From Diplosphaera chodatii (taxonomy: Eukaryota > Chlorophyta > Trebouxiophyceae > Prasiolales > Stichococcaceae), in the NCBI GenBank assembly GCA_032358165.1, contig JAALGY010000041.1:1302001-1366000 (forward strand): DNA of 64,000 bases, read 5' to 3'. The first letter of the stretch is position 1. Each line of letters starts with the position of its first letter. This document shows positions 34,701 to 45,135 of this stretch, piece after piece. The translations under genes were made by a program, and so were the position numbers. The notes beneath the pieces were generated by a model, which searched no databases, had not been told where the DNA came from, and saw only the letters and a list, made by a program, of their open reading frames with translations.

Positions 34701-35221
34701 AACCAGCAGTGGCCGTTCAGCTGCAGAATGTTGCCCTCACCCCGGCAGTGGCGCATCATTCTCGTCTGTCCTGCCTGCAGTGCCGTTGCTGTCGCGCTGC
34801 ACCCAGTCCTCCTTCGGCGCTGTGCAGTCCCGTGACCTGCAACCATGGCAGTCACACTCTTTGATACCCTGCACATAGATGGTCAAATTGCATACAAGCG
34901 TGCGAATATATCAGCATCGAGTGCACCGGATTGGTCTTGCAAACCCACCAGTGGCCACTCTTCCCGCACTTGAAACACCCTGTTGGCTGCTGCGGCGTGG
35001 CACGACGCTCCTGCGGCTGCCTCTGCGTTTGCTGCAGAGATATGCTAATCTTCAGCTCTTCATGTTCATCCAATCGAGTGTGCCAGAACTTCGGCAACGC
35101 CACCGTTCCTGACCTGGGTGCTCGGTGCGGGGGGCGTGCGGCCCTGCGTGACCCACTCTCCTGGCGGCACGGTGCACTGAGACGCCCAGTGCCCGACCTT
35201 GCCGCACTTGGTGCAGCTCAT
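31701..35221 (-). CDS. TIPIN/Swi3/Csm3 replication fork protection subunit
   Basis: Twelve exons (35221-35114, 35031-34949, 34836-34775, 34573-34386, 34184-34062, 33868-33671, 33552-33463, 33330-33214, 33066-32959, 32761-32651, 32409-32176, 32048-31701) give 589 residues. Two CCHC zinc knuckles, CTKCGKVGHWASQC and CFKCGKSGHW/SRDC (the second split by an intron), open the protein. The Swi3 domain follows: RKPRPKVTIEDLKKDSGLRHL, ASDLRRLLDMYQQW and ALHYDAFIDGLEKMG. Known role: partner of Timeless/Tof1 in the fork protection complex and S-phase checkpoint; a zinc knuckle is typical of plant members. The C-terminal third has six acidic EELL-type repeats, several on separate exons. Two introns use GC donors (34774, 32650). 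The exon 11-12 acceptor is uncertain. Confidence 0.93.
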
Positions 35222-35831
35222 CGCAAGATTTGGCTGGTAAGCTGTGCCAGCAGTGCAGCTTGTGGACGTGCTAGACCTGCAACAAACCCTGGTGCGGCAT
35301 GATGCACTAGCGGCAGGAGATCTGCTAATGAGCCGCGTACAAACCCACAAGAGGGCGTCGCTAAATGGTGTCGATGTGCAAGTGTCAGACTAAAGCCGCA
35401 ATGGAGCAAACGTCTTATAAACAAGGCTGTTTTCACTGGTTCATTGGTCTCGCATTGTAGTTCATACAAATGTGTCGATGAACCCTCTGCAAGCTAGAAG
35501 CGGCAAACTGACGCACTGACAGTTCAACTCTCCTTTTACGAAGCAGTCACATCTTATCTGCAAACAAGAGCTTCCTTCACTGTCGACATACTACCCACGC
35601 CTTCAGGGCGAGCAGACGCTGCAGGGCTGAACTCAAACTTTGAAGCAGTGCCCCCGGCAGATGAATAGCTATGCACCCTGACAGACTCGCTTTGGTAGCG
35701 CAGCTTGACACACACAGCACAGAAGCTGTACTCAGGTCACGAGGTCAGTCTGCATTGCTCACCTCTACACTCCGCAACTGCTTGGACGGGAGCGCTCCTC
35801 CTGGAGACGCCGCGTGCTCGTCTGGCCTTTT
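35222..35831. promoter_or_regulatory. Divergent intergenic region TIPIN / TSJT1-like
   Basis: 610 bp between outward-facing starts. No recognisable exon. Both promoters must lie here. Confidence 0.4.
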
Positions 35832-37844
35832 ATGGGCGTGGACCTCGGGTGGCAATCTGGCGACCACTACCTGGCCTTTGTCCCCAGGTCGACCAGCGGG
35901 CCAAACTGGCTGCCCTTCAGCTTCGGCGGCAAGAGCTTGGAGCGTGCCATTGGACAGCGCCTTGATGGCGTGCTGAGCAGGCAAGCTTGGGCTGAGCAGC
36001 ACAGGTCGAACCCTCCTACTTGAGCATAACTGGTTACTGTGCAGCTGCAAGCCGGATAGACCTGATTCAGAGCCTAGGCACTATCACGAAGCGTTGTAGA
36101 CAGTGTCTGCTGGCGCTCCTACCGCGCTGGCGTGCTGCACTGACTGCACGTGCTGTGATTGTGCATTTGTTTTCGCATTTGCTGCTCTGCAGTCGGGTTC
36201 ACTGTGCGTATGCCTTCACCTATCATGCAGGCATGCTGCCAAATCTTACGGGATGCCATGCTGATGTGAGGCAGGGCGGTTTGCACACGCACACTGGTTG
36301 AATCACTTCATGTTGGCTGTGGTGCTTGTCCCTGCAGGGACTTGGGTTTCGATGTGAAGGCTGGCAAGGTGCAGGCTGCGGCTCAGACGCAGACCTTCCG
36401 CTGCGACGGCGCGGGAGTGCGGGTGTCCTTTCAGGCCAAGGAGATTGCTGGGGAGCTCTACCGCGTCAAGCCTGCGGTGCGCTAGGGAACATGCAGACTG
36501 GCAGTATCTGCAGTTTCGATTGCTGTCGTGGACCTCATACCTGCATGTTCATTCGCTCGACAAGGCACCGTAATCATCGCCAATTCGAGCATTGCCCTGA
36601 GGAATGCATGCCTTGCAGCTTGCCAGCCGTGGAAAGCGGCGTCAGAACGGTGTTGGTACTCCCGTATGCAGGTGTTCCAGACACGCAATGAGATTTGCGT
36701 GTTCCATGGTTACCTGTCCAACCTGGAGGACCTGCTGGACACATTGACCAAGTCTGGCCGTTCCAAATGGGGCCTTGGCAACCCTGCAGGTATCGACTTC
36801 AGCTGAATCGTCCCCGTGAAGCACTCCTCAAAACCCCCTTCCAAAGCTGCAATGAGCGCTGCCTACGTATCGCCTTAGCAAAAATGGATCCTTGAGCACG
36901 GTCACTTGCTCACGCTCTGTTTATGTCCTGTGCGTGTGCAGTGATTGCAAGCGCAGCACAGGACGGCGCCCTGGCAGCGGAGCTGCTCCTGCACCTGTAC
37001 CGCTCCACCCGCTCATCGGACCTGCTGATCATGCTCTCCGAGCTCCAAGTGCGCCCCCGCACCCTGTTCATGTCTGGGGTGCACCCCTTGCATGGTGCAG
37101 TTCTGAATATGTGTACAGACCAAGCAGGCCAAACTGGGCTTTGTGTGCATGCAGGGCGTCTACTCATTCTTCATATATGACTCAAATCGCCGGTCCGTCT
37201 TCGCTGCACGGGATCCCAGCGGACGGGAACCGCTGTTCTACGCTGTGGACGAAGACGAGGCCATCAGGTAGCTTCAGGCGTACATCTCGGACTGTCGACT
37301 GCTGTAGACATGCGGAGATGTGCGGGTTGCAGTCGGCTGCTGGACACCCCCTGAAAGTTTCAAGGTCCATATCTCTGGTGCTGCAGCTTCACCAACAAGC
37401 CATTCAATGTCCCGGGCGGTGAAAGCTTTGAGGACTGGATAGAGGTGCCGCCGGGTCATTTCATCGCTGGCAAGAGTGCGCGCCTGCAGCAGTTCGCCCT
37501 CACCCCTGAGCAGCTGTACCAGCGGGAGGTACGGGGCTGACAGACATAGCATTGGCTCGGAGATGCATCACACCTGCCCTGCTGTGTATGAGCGTGTGGG
37601 CTCACTTGCAAGCACATGCACACTGCATCTGATTCTGCACGTCATGTCCGGCAGATGTATGCACACTGCATCTGATCCTGCATGTCATGTCCGGCAGATG
37701 TATGAGTCACATATGGACGACGAAGGGTCGCCACCGCCGGCGAGCCCCTTGAGCCCTGGCCGCATGCCCGAAAACAGCTCCCTCAGCAGCGTGCACAGCA
37801 ATTTTGATGCTGACGCCCTCTTTCGTATCAGCCTCGACATGTGA
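35832..37844 (+). CDS. TSJT1/DUF3700-like protein (class II glutamine amidotransferase fold)
   Basis: Seven exons (35832-35980, 36338-36476, 36672-36789, 36942-37048, 37155-37267, 37387-37528, 37698-37844) give 304 residues. The block NEICVFHGYLSNLEDLLDTL, then LQGVYSFFIYDSNRRSVFAARDPSGREPLFYA and AISFTNKPFNVPGGESFEDWIEVPPGHFIAGK, parallels plant aluminium/auxin-induced TSJT1 proteins, which share the asparagine-synthase N-terminal fold. No N-terminal catalytic Cys is visible, so glutaminase activity is doubtful. The C-terminal tail is Ser/Pro-rich (SPPPASPLSPGRMPENSS) and could be phosphorylated. The first intron has a GC donor (GCAAGC, 35981). A 43-bp tandem duplication precedes the last exon and repeats its splice acceptor. 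Confidence 0.85.
37621..37706 (+). repeat. 43-bp tandem duplication at a 3' splice site
   Basis: Two head-to-tail copies (37621-37663 and 37664-37706) with two internal mismatches. Each copy contains the sequence GGCAGATGTATG, so the acceptor and the first bases of the last TSJT1-like exon occur twice. Confidence 0.9.
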
Positions 37845-38514
37845 GCGCACCAGCGGCGTCGCCGCATCAGGCACGTCACCAGCTGGCAGCACAATTGGCA
37901 AGCGATGCAGCGCCACATGACAGCAATAGTACACAGCAGAACAGCGTGCATGGACCTCCACGTGTGTTTGCAGATCAAGTCATGCATTCAGTAGATCCTG
38001 CAACACCTCCACACTAGTTTAAGTTTGTGCGCTGTGGCGAGAAGACAGTGTCAAGCTACTGTGTTTGACGAGATGATCTGCCTGAAGATGATGAGCTCTT
38101 GGTAACATGTGATACGCTAGTCTTTAATATACATCCTGAACTGTGGGCACCCTCAAGTTATTGCATGCCGCAAACTTCGGCCAACTGCAGCTGATTATTG
38201 TGCTCATCAGTACAACCCCATCACATGAGAGTGCCACACGCGGGTTCGGCAAACGTCAGTCAATACGGCCTGACACAACGAAACGCACCAATGCAACACC
38301 CGAAGCTAAGTATTGCACACGCATGACCAGCTCCTGACTAGCTGCTCGACTACCTACAGCATAGAACCAACCACCTCTGATTTTGGGAGCGCTGGCCGTG
38401 TGCACCAGACCCCGCCGTCAATCGCTGGGTTGCAATGCGCGTGCGTCAGCCGCCAGCTGAGCCGTGGCAGACATGGCAACCTGCATCAGCAGCAGCATTG
38501 TGAATGATGACCGT
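37845..38514. other. Convergent intergenic region TSJT1-like / decarboxylase
   Basis: 670 bp between facing stop codons. No gene recognised. Confidence 0.45.
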
Positions 38515-41500
38515 TTAAATGGCTATACACACACACGGGCAGTCCTTGGCGGAACAGGCTTGGAGGATGCCCCCTTCCCGTGACACCTCAGCAGTGGGCA
38601 CCTGAGACCGGGAGGCAATGAGGTCGTTCATGAACTCCTCCAGCAGCGCGATGGTGATGTTGGGCATCACCACCACATGCGCAATGTCGCCCTGCAGCCA
38701 TAATGGCGCACATCAGCATTATACCGGGGCGGCTGCTGAGCATGCATACATACTTGTCATTGATGCAGATGTGGTGTGGCTTGGCAGCCTTGAGCGCATT
38801 TGGTGGGCTCGGGCATGTATTTGCTCGCAACACGCACCTCACAGGCCAGCTGCCACTTGCGCACAAAGGCTTCATCCTTGGGGCGCTCAAAGACGACAGT
38901 GCTGCTCAGCTCGTTCAGCATGCACTTGATGCCTGCGTGCTCCAGCATCGCCTGCACATACATACAGCACAGCCTAGAACGAGGACAACAGTCTGCAAGC
39001 AGTGTGTGCATAAACAGAGCATCACCTGCAACAGCCCTGCAAAGACAACACTCTACATGCGAGGGTGTGTCACAAGTTGTGCGCCAAATGTGGTTAGACC
39101 TGCAGGAGGTGTGCGTTGCGGAGGCACTTCTCCACATCGCGGCGCATGCCCTCATAGCCCTTGAGCGTGAGGGTGTACCACATGTAGATGGGGGCATGCC
39201 CGTTGCGGCTGCCCATGATGGTCGCGTCCCTCGAGTTCAGGTACTCCACCTCGCTGCAGCAGGACCAAAGCCTGTTGAGCGGCGCCCACCAGCCCATGAC
39301 GACTCGCTGCAGTCTGGTGTGTGCTGATGACTCGACCCAGTGATCAAAACGACTGCTCCAACCGGCGAACCTGGACAGGGCCATGACGTAGCGCATGCGG
39401 GTGATCACCACGCCACATGGCACCGGCGCGCCCACAAACTTGTGGCCGCTGACGGATACCGATCCGATGGGCTTCTTGAACGTCACCATGGGCGCCGCCT
39501 TGACGAACGGGATCTGCAGGGGCATTCGGGAGGCAGTTTGGAGCAGTGCATTTATCGATCAGAGATGGCCAAGTGCTCCTGGGAAGAGGAGCCCCTTCTC
39601 TGACTGCTGTGCACCGGACTGAAGTCCTGATGCTGTGCAGGTGGCTCATGCACAGTGGTGACCGTGCGTGTGGTCAACGCGCTGCAAGATATACTGCTCT
39701 CACCATGAGGCCGAACAGCGCGCCGTCGCAGTGGATGAAGAAGCGGTCCTCATCGTACCCGGTGTCTGCCAGGATCTGCAGCACGCGGTCGAGGTCGTCC
39801 ACCGCGCCCCGCACCTGCATCAGCACGTGCACACGGCTAGTCGCCCGCAGCAGATCAAAACTGTTGCTGCATGGCTCAGCTGCGTGTGCCCAACCGAACT
39901 TCGGCTGCATGCTGAGCGCCTCGCTGCTGCTGAGCCATGAGCGCCGAAGCGCTCAATGGCGGCATGTGTTGCCGGTGTGCCACACGCACTGTGGTGCCGA
40001 TGTTGACATTGATGATGGCTGGCCGTGCCACATTCAGCCGCAGCTGCTCCTCGAGCTGCGCATAGTCGATCTCGCCGGTCGGCAGCGTCGCAATCTGCGG
40101 GCAACAGCGACACACCTCTTGCAGCAGCGTGCTGGTAGGATGTGCTGGATGCTCTGTGATTGAGCAGACATTTGATGTTGCCAGCAGTTTCCAGTGTTGC
40201 TGACCTCGACGGCATCCATGCGGTACATGCGAGCGGCCTTCATCACCGAGTAGTGTGTTTCCTTCGAAGTATACAGGATGCCTGCAGATTGCATGATTTG
40301 CAGCTGTCATAATTCATCAGCCGCATGATGCCGTCATCAGATTTGACCTTGCCCACAGTGTCAAGCAATGCCAAGGAGCCACACAACTCATGTTGTGCGC
40401 TCTGCTGCAGTCTTGCCGGAACCAGATCGTCCTGAAGCTCACCGTCAGGCAGGTTTTCTCGGCCGACGAGGATGCCATGCAAGTTGCCCTCTGTGCCGCA
40501 GTTTGTCACATAACCCCAATACTCCTCGTTGTCAATCTCCCACAGCTTCGCAAACCAGTTGAGCACGCCAATCTGCAGCGCGAGGTACTTTGATCAGCTT
40601 TGATCATGATGCAGCATGTGCTGCACTATGTATCAAGCACTGCGATGGGTACGTTTAGGTTGTCCTAGGCATCAAGCACTGCCAGATATGTACGAAGCCA
40701 TCAGTGCAAGCTGAGGTGCAACACCACCTCAAATTCACGTGAGTGCACGCCATAATTGGACTCAATGAAAGGGTCCCCAAGGTTGTTGATGCTGAACTTT
40801 TGCAGTGACTCCAGCTCCCCGTAGTTGAAATCAAGGTTGTACGGATACCTGTTACGTATGGGCCGTCATGGTTGCAGGATGCACAGCAGATTGATCTAGC
40901 GCAACTTTCATACATTGCATGTCCATGCGATAATAGCATTGCAGGTTCCTATGTGCACTCAAGGTTGAATGCGCACCCCATATGGTGTTGTGTCCGCTCC
41001 TGCAGCCTGTCCCTGTACGCCAGAATGACTGCGCGCACCTGCTCCTTGAAGACCTGCAATCGCCGAAACTGCGCTTGTGCTGATGGGCAACTGCGCCTGC
41101 TCAGGGCTCGGACAGCAGCGTCTGACGGAACAGTACGCTACATATGTCTGCTATAGGCAAACCTCAGGTGTCTCATTCGCGCCGGCCTCCATCACAGCCT
41201 GTGCCTGCGTGTGGTTGTGGGTGATGTTCACAGGCCCAGTGACTGGCAGCGCCTGCGTCGGCAGCACTGGCTGCGCGTCCGAGGGCTGCACAACCGCCTC
41301 TTCCTTCCGCGGCGTCCGCGGCTGCCGTGACGGGCTGCGTGGCAGCTGCGGCAGCGACGTGCCGTTGCTGCTGGTGCGGCCAGCGCCATTGCCGTCGGCA
41401 TGCGATTCAGTGCCGTCACCATTGCCGCTGACGCTGCCGTTCGCAAACCCATTCGGGATGTCGCGACCCTGATGGCCCCACGACGTGGTGCGGGCCGGGC

Positions 41501-41801
41501 TGCCCACAGCCAGCTGACTGGTGCTGCCGCCAAACTCGCTGAAACTGCCGAACGACGTTGCCGACCGTGGCGAAGACCCCTGCAAAAGATCAGGCACCGG
41601 CTGCGCTGGAAGCGGCTCGCCCTGGAACTGCTGCAGTGGCAGGTGCGCCATGGTGGCTGGCGCATGATCAAGGATCGACTGCGCGGATGGTGATGTGCCA
41701 AAGAGCTCATCGCCGGCGACGGCGTGACTGCGGAGCCTTGCACCATCCAGGACAGGTGCGGGCCTGGGCTGAGCGGTGGCCAATGCTGCAGGGTCTCCCA
41801 T
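38515..41801 (-). CDS. PLP-dependent group II decarboxylase (serine decarboxylase-like)
   Basis: Eleven exons (41801-41163, 41053-40977, 40848-40728, 40572-40443, 40281-40205, 40094-39990, 39814-39704, 39513-39371, 39253-39100, 38951-38838, 38691-38515) give 615 residues. Residues about 214 onward follow plant serine decarboxylase: [110 protein letters not shown] lysine in [11 protein letters not shown], and a terminal [20 protein letters not shown]. It should decarboxylate serine to ethanolamine (or histidine), feeding phospholipid and choline synthesis. The first exon adds a 213-residue Ser/Gly/Pro-rich extension absent from plant enzymes. All junctions GT-AG. Confidence 0.94.
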
Positions 41802-42444
41802 TGTAGACGATCAACCCTACATCTACAGACAATCAAGTTCCCACATGAACCTACTGGTGCACCAGGTATGTGTACATGTCACAGTGCAACACGGAAGTCT
41901 CGCTCATTTGATGGGCAGCTTGCTGATCACAAATCACGTTTGGAATAACATGTTGCTGTGTCGTCTCGGAGCACGCATTGCCGGCTTCTGATCACTGCAG
42001 CTGGCCTGCAACTGGGCCGCGAGCATATGCCAGCAGCCAGGGGTTGCTCAAGGGCGGGGCACTCTCAGCACGCGCAGCACGCCGATAGCTGTCTGCGCAG
42101 ACTGCAACGCACAGCAGACAACGGGGTCCCTGGTGCCTGACAGCTAAGCACGTTTCGGGTCACGGAGCTGTGTGTTTGAGTCAGCGTCCGTGAAGGCTGC
42201 GGCTGCAAAGTATGTTGGTGATACCACCTCTAACATCTGATGCTCGGCTGCCTCAACATTGCCCACACTGTACGGCATATCTGGTTTTTGAACGTTTGGA
42301 CGTGGCAGTCGACGACATGTCACGCGCTTCCAGCTGACATTCCATGGCAGCAGCAACAGTGTGTCTGCAATCTTCCAGTCCCTATCCGGTGAATCCGTAC
42401 GCATCAGGAGCAGCCCATCTGCTGTGGACGAGCGACGCCAGGAC
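41802..42444. promoter_or_regulatory. Divergent intergenic region decarboxylase / SAM-domain gene
   Basis: 643 bp. Part (about 42300-42454) reads as protein-like sequence (SNSVSAIFQSLSGESVRIRSS) in the frame of the SAM gene, so a larger first exon of that gene may begin here. Confidence 0.4.
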
Positions 42445-44230
42445 ATGGCTGCAGGTGTGGCATACATGTGCAGTGCACATCAGTCGTCATGAAAGGCGTG
42501 GTGCAGATGACGGATGCTTGCGCGAATCAGGGACGCCTAGCGGCTGGACTGTGCTGGTGCAGAGGCTGGGGTTAGAGCGGCATGCCGATGCATTCGAGCG
42601 GGAAGAGGTGGAGCTAGACCTGGTGTCCAGCCTGAGCGATGCCGACCTGCTGGAGTTGGGCATTGCGGATGCAGGTGTGGCAGGCATGTGTTGATGACAA
42701 TGCATCTGCCTGTGATGCGAGGCCTCTGCTGATCATGCCGTAACCGATGCACAGGGTCGAGGCAGACCATCCTGGCAGCTGCATCTCAATTGGCAGCACC
42801 ACGGCAGCTGATCAGCTCTGTGGACCGTGGGCTGCCCCTTCAGTCGGTGGAGAACAAGCCACGCAGGTGACCCATGGACAATGGGTTGCATTCCTTCGGC
42901 TGCACCGAGCGCGCAGTGCAGCATGTGAGCAGCAGGGTCAGTGCTTTGTGCTGTGCAGGAGCAGGCACAATCGAACACCGGCTTGCGGCAGTCAGCTCGC
43001 GTGCGCAGCAGGTGTTAGGACGGCCGCGCTGCAGATGACGCTTGCCGTTCCTGCTGCCGATGGGGGCAAGCGCAGCCCTGCCCTCAGCCTGGCACTGCCT
43101 CAGCAGAGGCGCACGGGTGAGAGGGCTTCGGCCGGACGTGCTCGACCTGCACCGGCATCTTCGAGCTTGTCGACGGTTACTGCAATCTGAGCATGGATGG
43201 ATTCACAGTCCAGTGGAACTTGACGGCACGTAAGCAGTGGGTGGTGGATGTGTGTACACCGCCGACTCTCAATGATGCATGTGATAGCAGGACCTGGTGC
43301 CACGACGCTTGTGGAGCTTGCAGCAGCGGCACGTGCATGCAAGCGTGCTGACCAGCACTCCGAGGCTTCTACAGCACCAGCCTGCTGCCGCGCCACGGAG
43401 CAGCGTCTGTTCAACAGCTTGCACCCGCCCGCAACAGCGCCATCTCAAGAGGCCAGCCAGGGTGCTGTTTCTGCAGCCGCTTCTCCAGCTGGTCCACAGG
43501 AGGCAGGTGTGCGGACCAAACTGGATGATCTTTCAAGGCCGCTGCCAACCGTCAAACCTACAAGAGGCCACATTCATGTTATGGTGTGTGTCCTTGCGGT
43601 GCCTGGACACCCGCTGCGCTGACAGCTGGAGCATTGGTTCACTGTGCAGAGTGGCGCCACTGCGGCGCCAAGCGAGTCAGGCAGCAAGACTCGCTGTGGG
43701 CGCACGCCGGTGCATGCGCGGCAGTTGCAGGCATCACACCAATTGAGCAGCGGGTGCAGCGGCAGGCAGCTGCCCGAGCTGCTGCAGATCCGCAGCAGCC
43801 AGCGGCAGCAGCTCAGGCGTGCAGTAGCAGCCGCAGCAGGAATGGGGCTGCTGTGCCCGCAGAGCCTGACAGCAGCAGTCAGACCCGGGGTGCTCCACAG
43901 CAGGCCCCGGCTGCGCAGCGTCACCAGAAGAGCAGCACCACAGCAGTGAATTCAGCCGCAGCGGCTGGCTGTGCAGTGCCTGCAGCTAAACAGGGCACGC
44001 CTCGGCAGGTGCAGACCAGCACAGCAGGTGTGCGGCTGGCAGCCCTGCGAGAGGAGCTGGCTGCGGCAGAGGAGGTAGGCTGCTGTTCGGCCTGTTGGTA
44101 GCATGCATTGCTGGCAGCCGTCCAGCCACCATCAATGCGATGCCTGTTGGTGCGAAAGGGGTGCTGATGTGTGCAGGTGGTCGTCATGCTGAGACAGCTG
44201 GTCAGAGAGGCAGAGGTAGAGGCACGATAG
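42445..44230 (+). CDS. SAM-domain protein with C-terminal coiled coil
   Basis: Exons: end of a first exon at 42454, 42531-42674, 42755-42866, 42959-43116, 43290 to about 43580, about 43653-44074, 44177-44230. A SAM domain is clear: WTVLVQRLGLERHADAFERE, SLSDADLLELGIADAGSRQTILAAASQL. The rest is Ala/Gln/Ser-rich and disordered, with IEQRVQRQAAARAAAD and AALREELAAAEE leading into the terminal helix VVVMLRQLVREAEVEAR. SAM domains mediate protein or RNA contacts by oligomerisation; no partner can be named. The minimal start is ATG 42445, but the open frame continues upstream without an ATG, so the first exon is probably longer. The join between 43580 and 43653 is unresolved. Confidence 0.7.
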
Positions 44231-45135
44231 GAGGCAGCAGTACACCCTGTTGATACGAGTTTAGTTCCAGGTCTCGTGGTCTTGCATGGACCTGACATAG
44301 AACATCGCAGTTGAGCCTGAGTGGTGCATCTGAAGTATTCAGGAAATTACGATTGTTGCGCCGGCAGTACTCGCTGACAGACAGCAGGCACCAATTAGAT
44401 GCAACCAAAGCAAGAGAAACCCTTTGTTCACGCTCTAGCAGGTCAGCGTGATCTGCATCGATAAGCGCAAGCAACGCACCGCCGCTAAGCACTGCTCTGC
44501 CAGCACGCACAAAGTGGCGGGAGACCCGCCAATGCGAAACCCTGCAGCAGGACTGCCTGACAGGCACAGCTGCAGGATCGCGACTTGCCGACAGCACTGC
44601 AAGAGCCCTGCCAAGTTCGAGACCGAAAGGCCCCCCAAGCTGGAGCAGCCCACCATCCAGCCGCTGGTGGGCATGACCCCGCTCACACCCTTTGTACGGC
44701 TCCCTCCGCAAACCGCACAGTCTGCACAAATCTGTACTCGATGCCATCAGCTCTCTGACTCTAAACAACCTTCAGACCTCATGCCACATTCAATTGCACC
44801 AGGACCCCAGCCCTGTTCCCGTACTGCTGCTGCTACCGCCAAGCAAGCAAGACCAACAGGTCCGCCCACGCGACCAACAAGAGCGTCCCTGCATGTCCTA
44901 CGCTACTTGACGCCAACACCGCTGCTGCTGCTGCTGCCGCTGCGTCGATGTCCACCAAGACCCTCCCGTCGACAGCAAGACAAGCCACTTGCAGCCTGCT
45001 ATGCCGTTCCTCCGCTTCCATCCTACCACCTGAGGTGCCCTGTGCCACGATGACTGGCCCTGAGCTACCCCTCCACAGGGGCCGGTGCCCAGCTAGAGCC
45101 CGCTGGCACCGCCCGTTCCAACCCGCTCAGGACAC
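44231..45135. other. Convergent intergenic region SAM gene / G3BP-like
   Basis: 905 bp between facing stops, the largest gap. It has long open frames on both strands (about 190-200 codons), but they are Cys/Arg/Pro-rich without motifs and look like chance frames in GC-rich DNA. Confidence 0.45.

Noticed and set aside
44202..45053. Overlapping ~190-200-codon frames on both strands between the SAM and G3BP-like genes
   Set aside because: No domain, signal, or splice-supported continuation; composition fits chance frames in the convergent gap.
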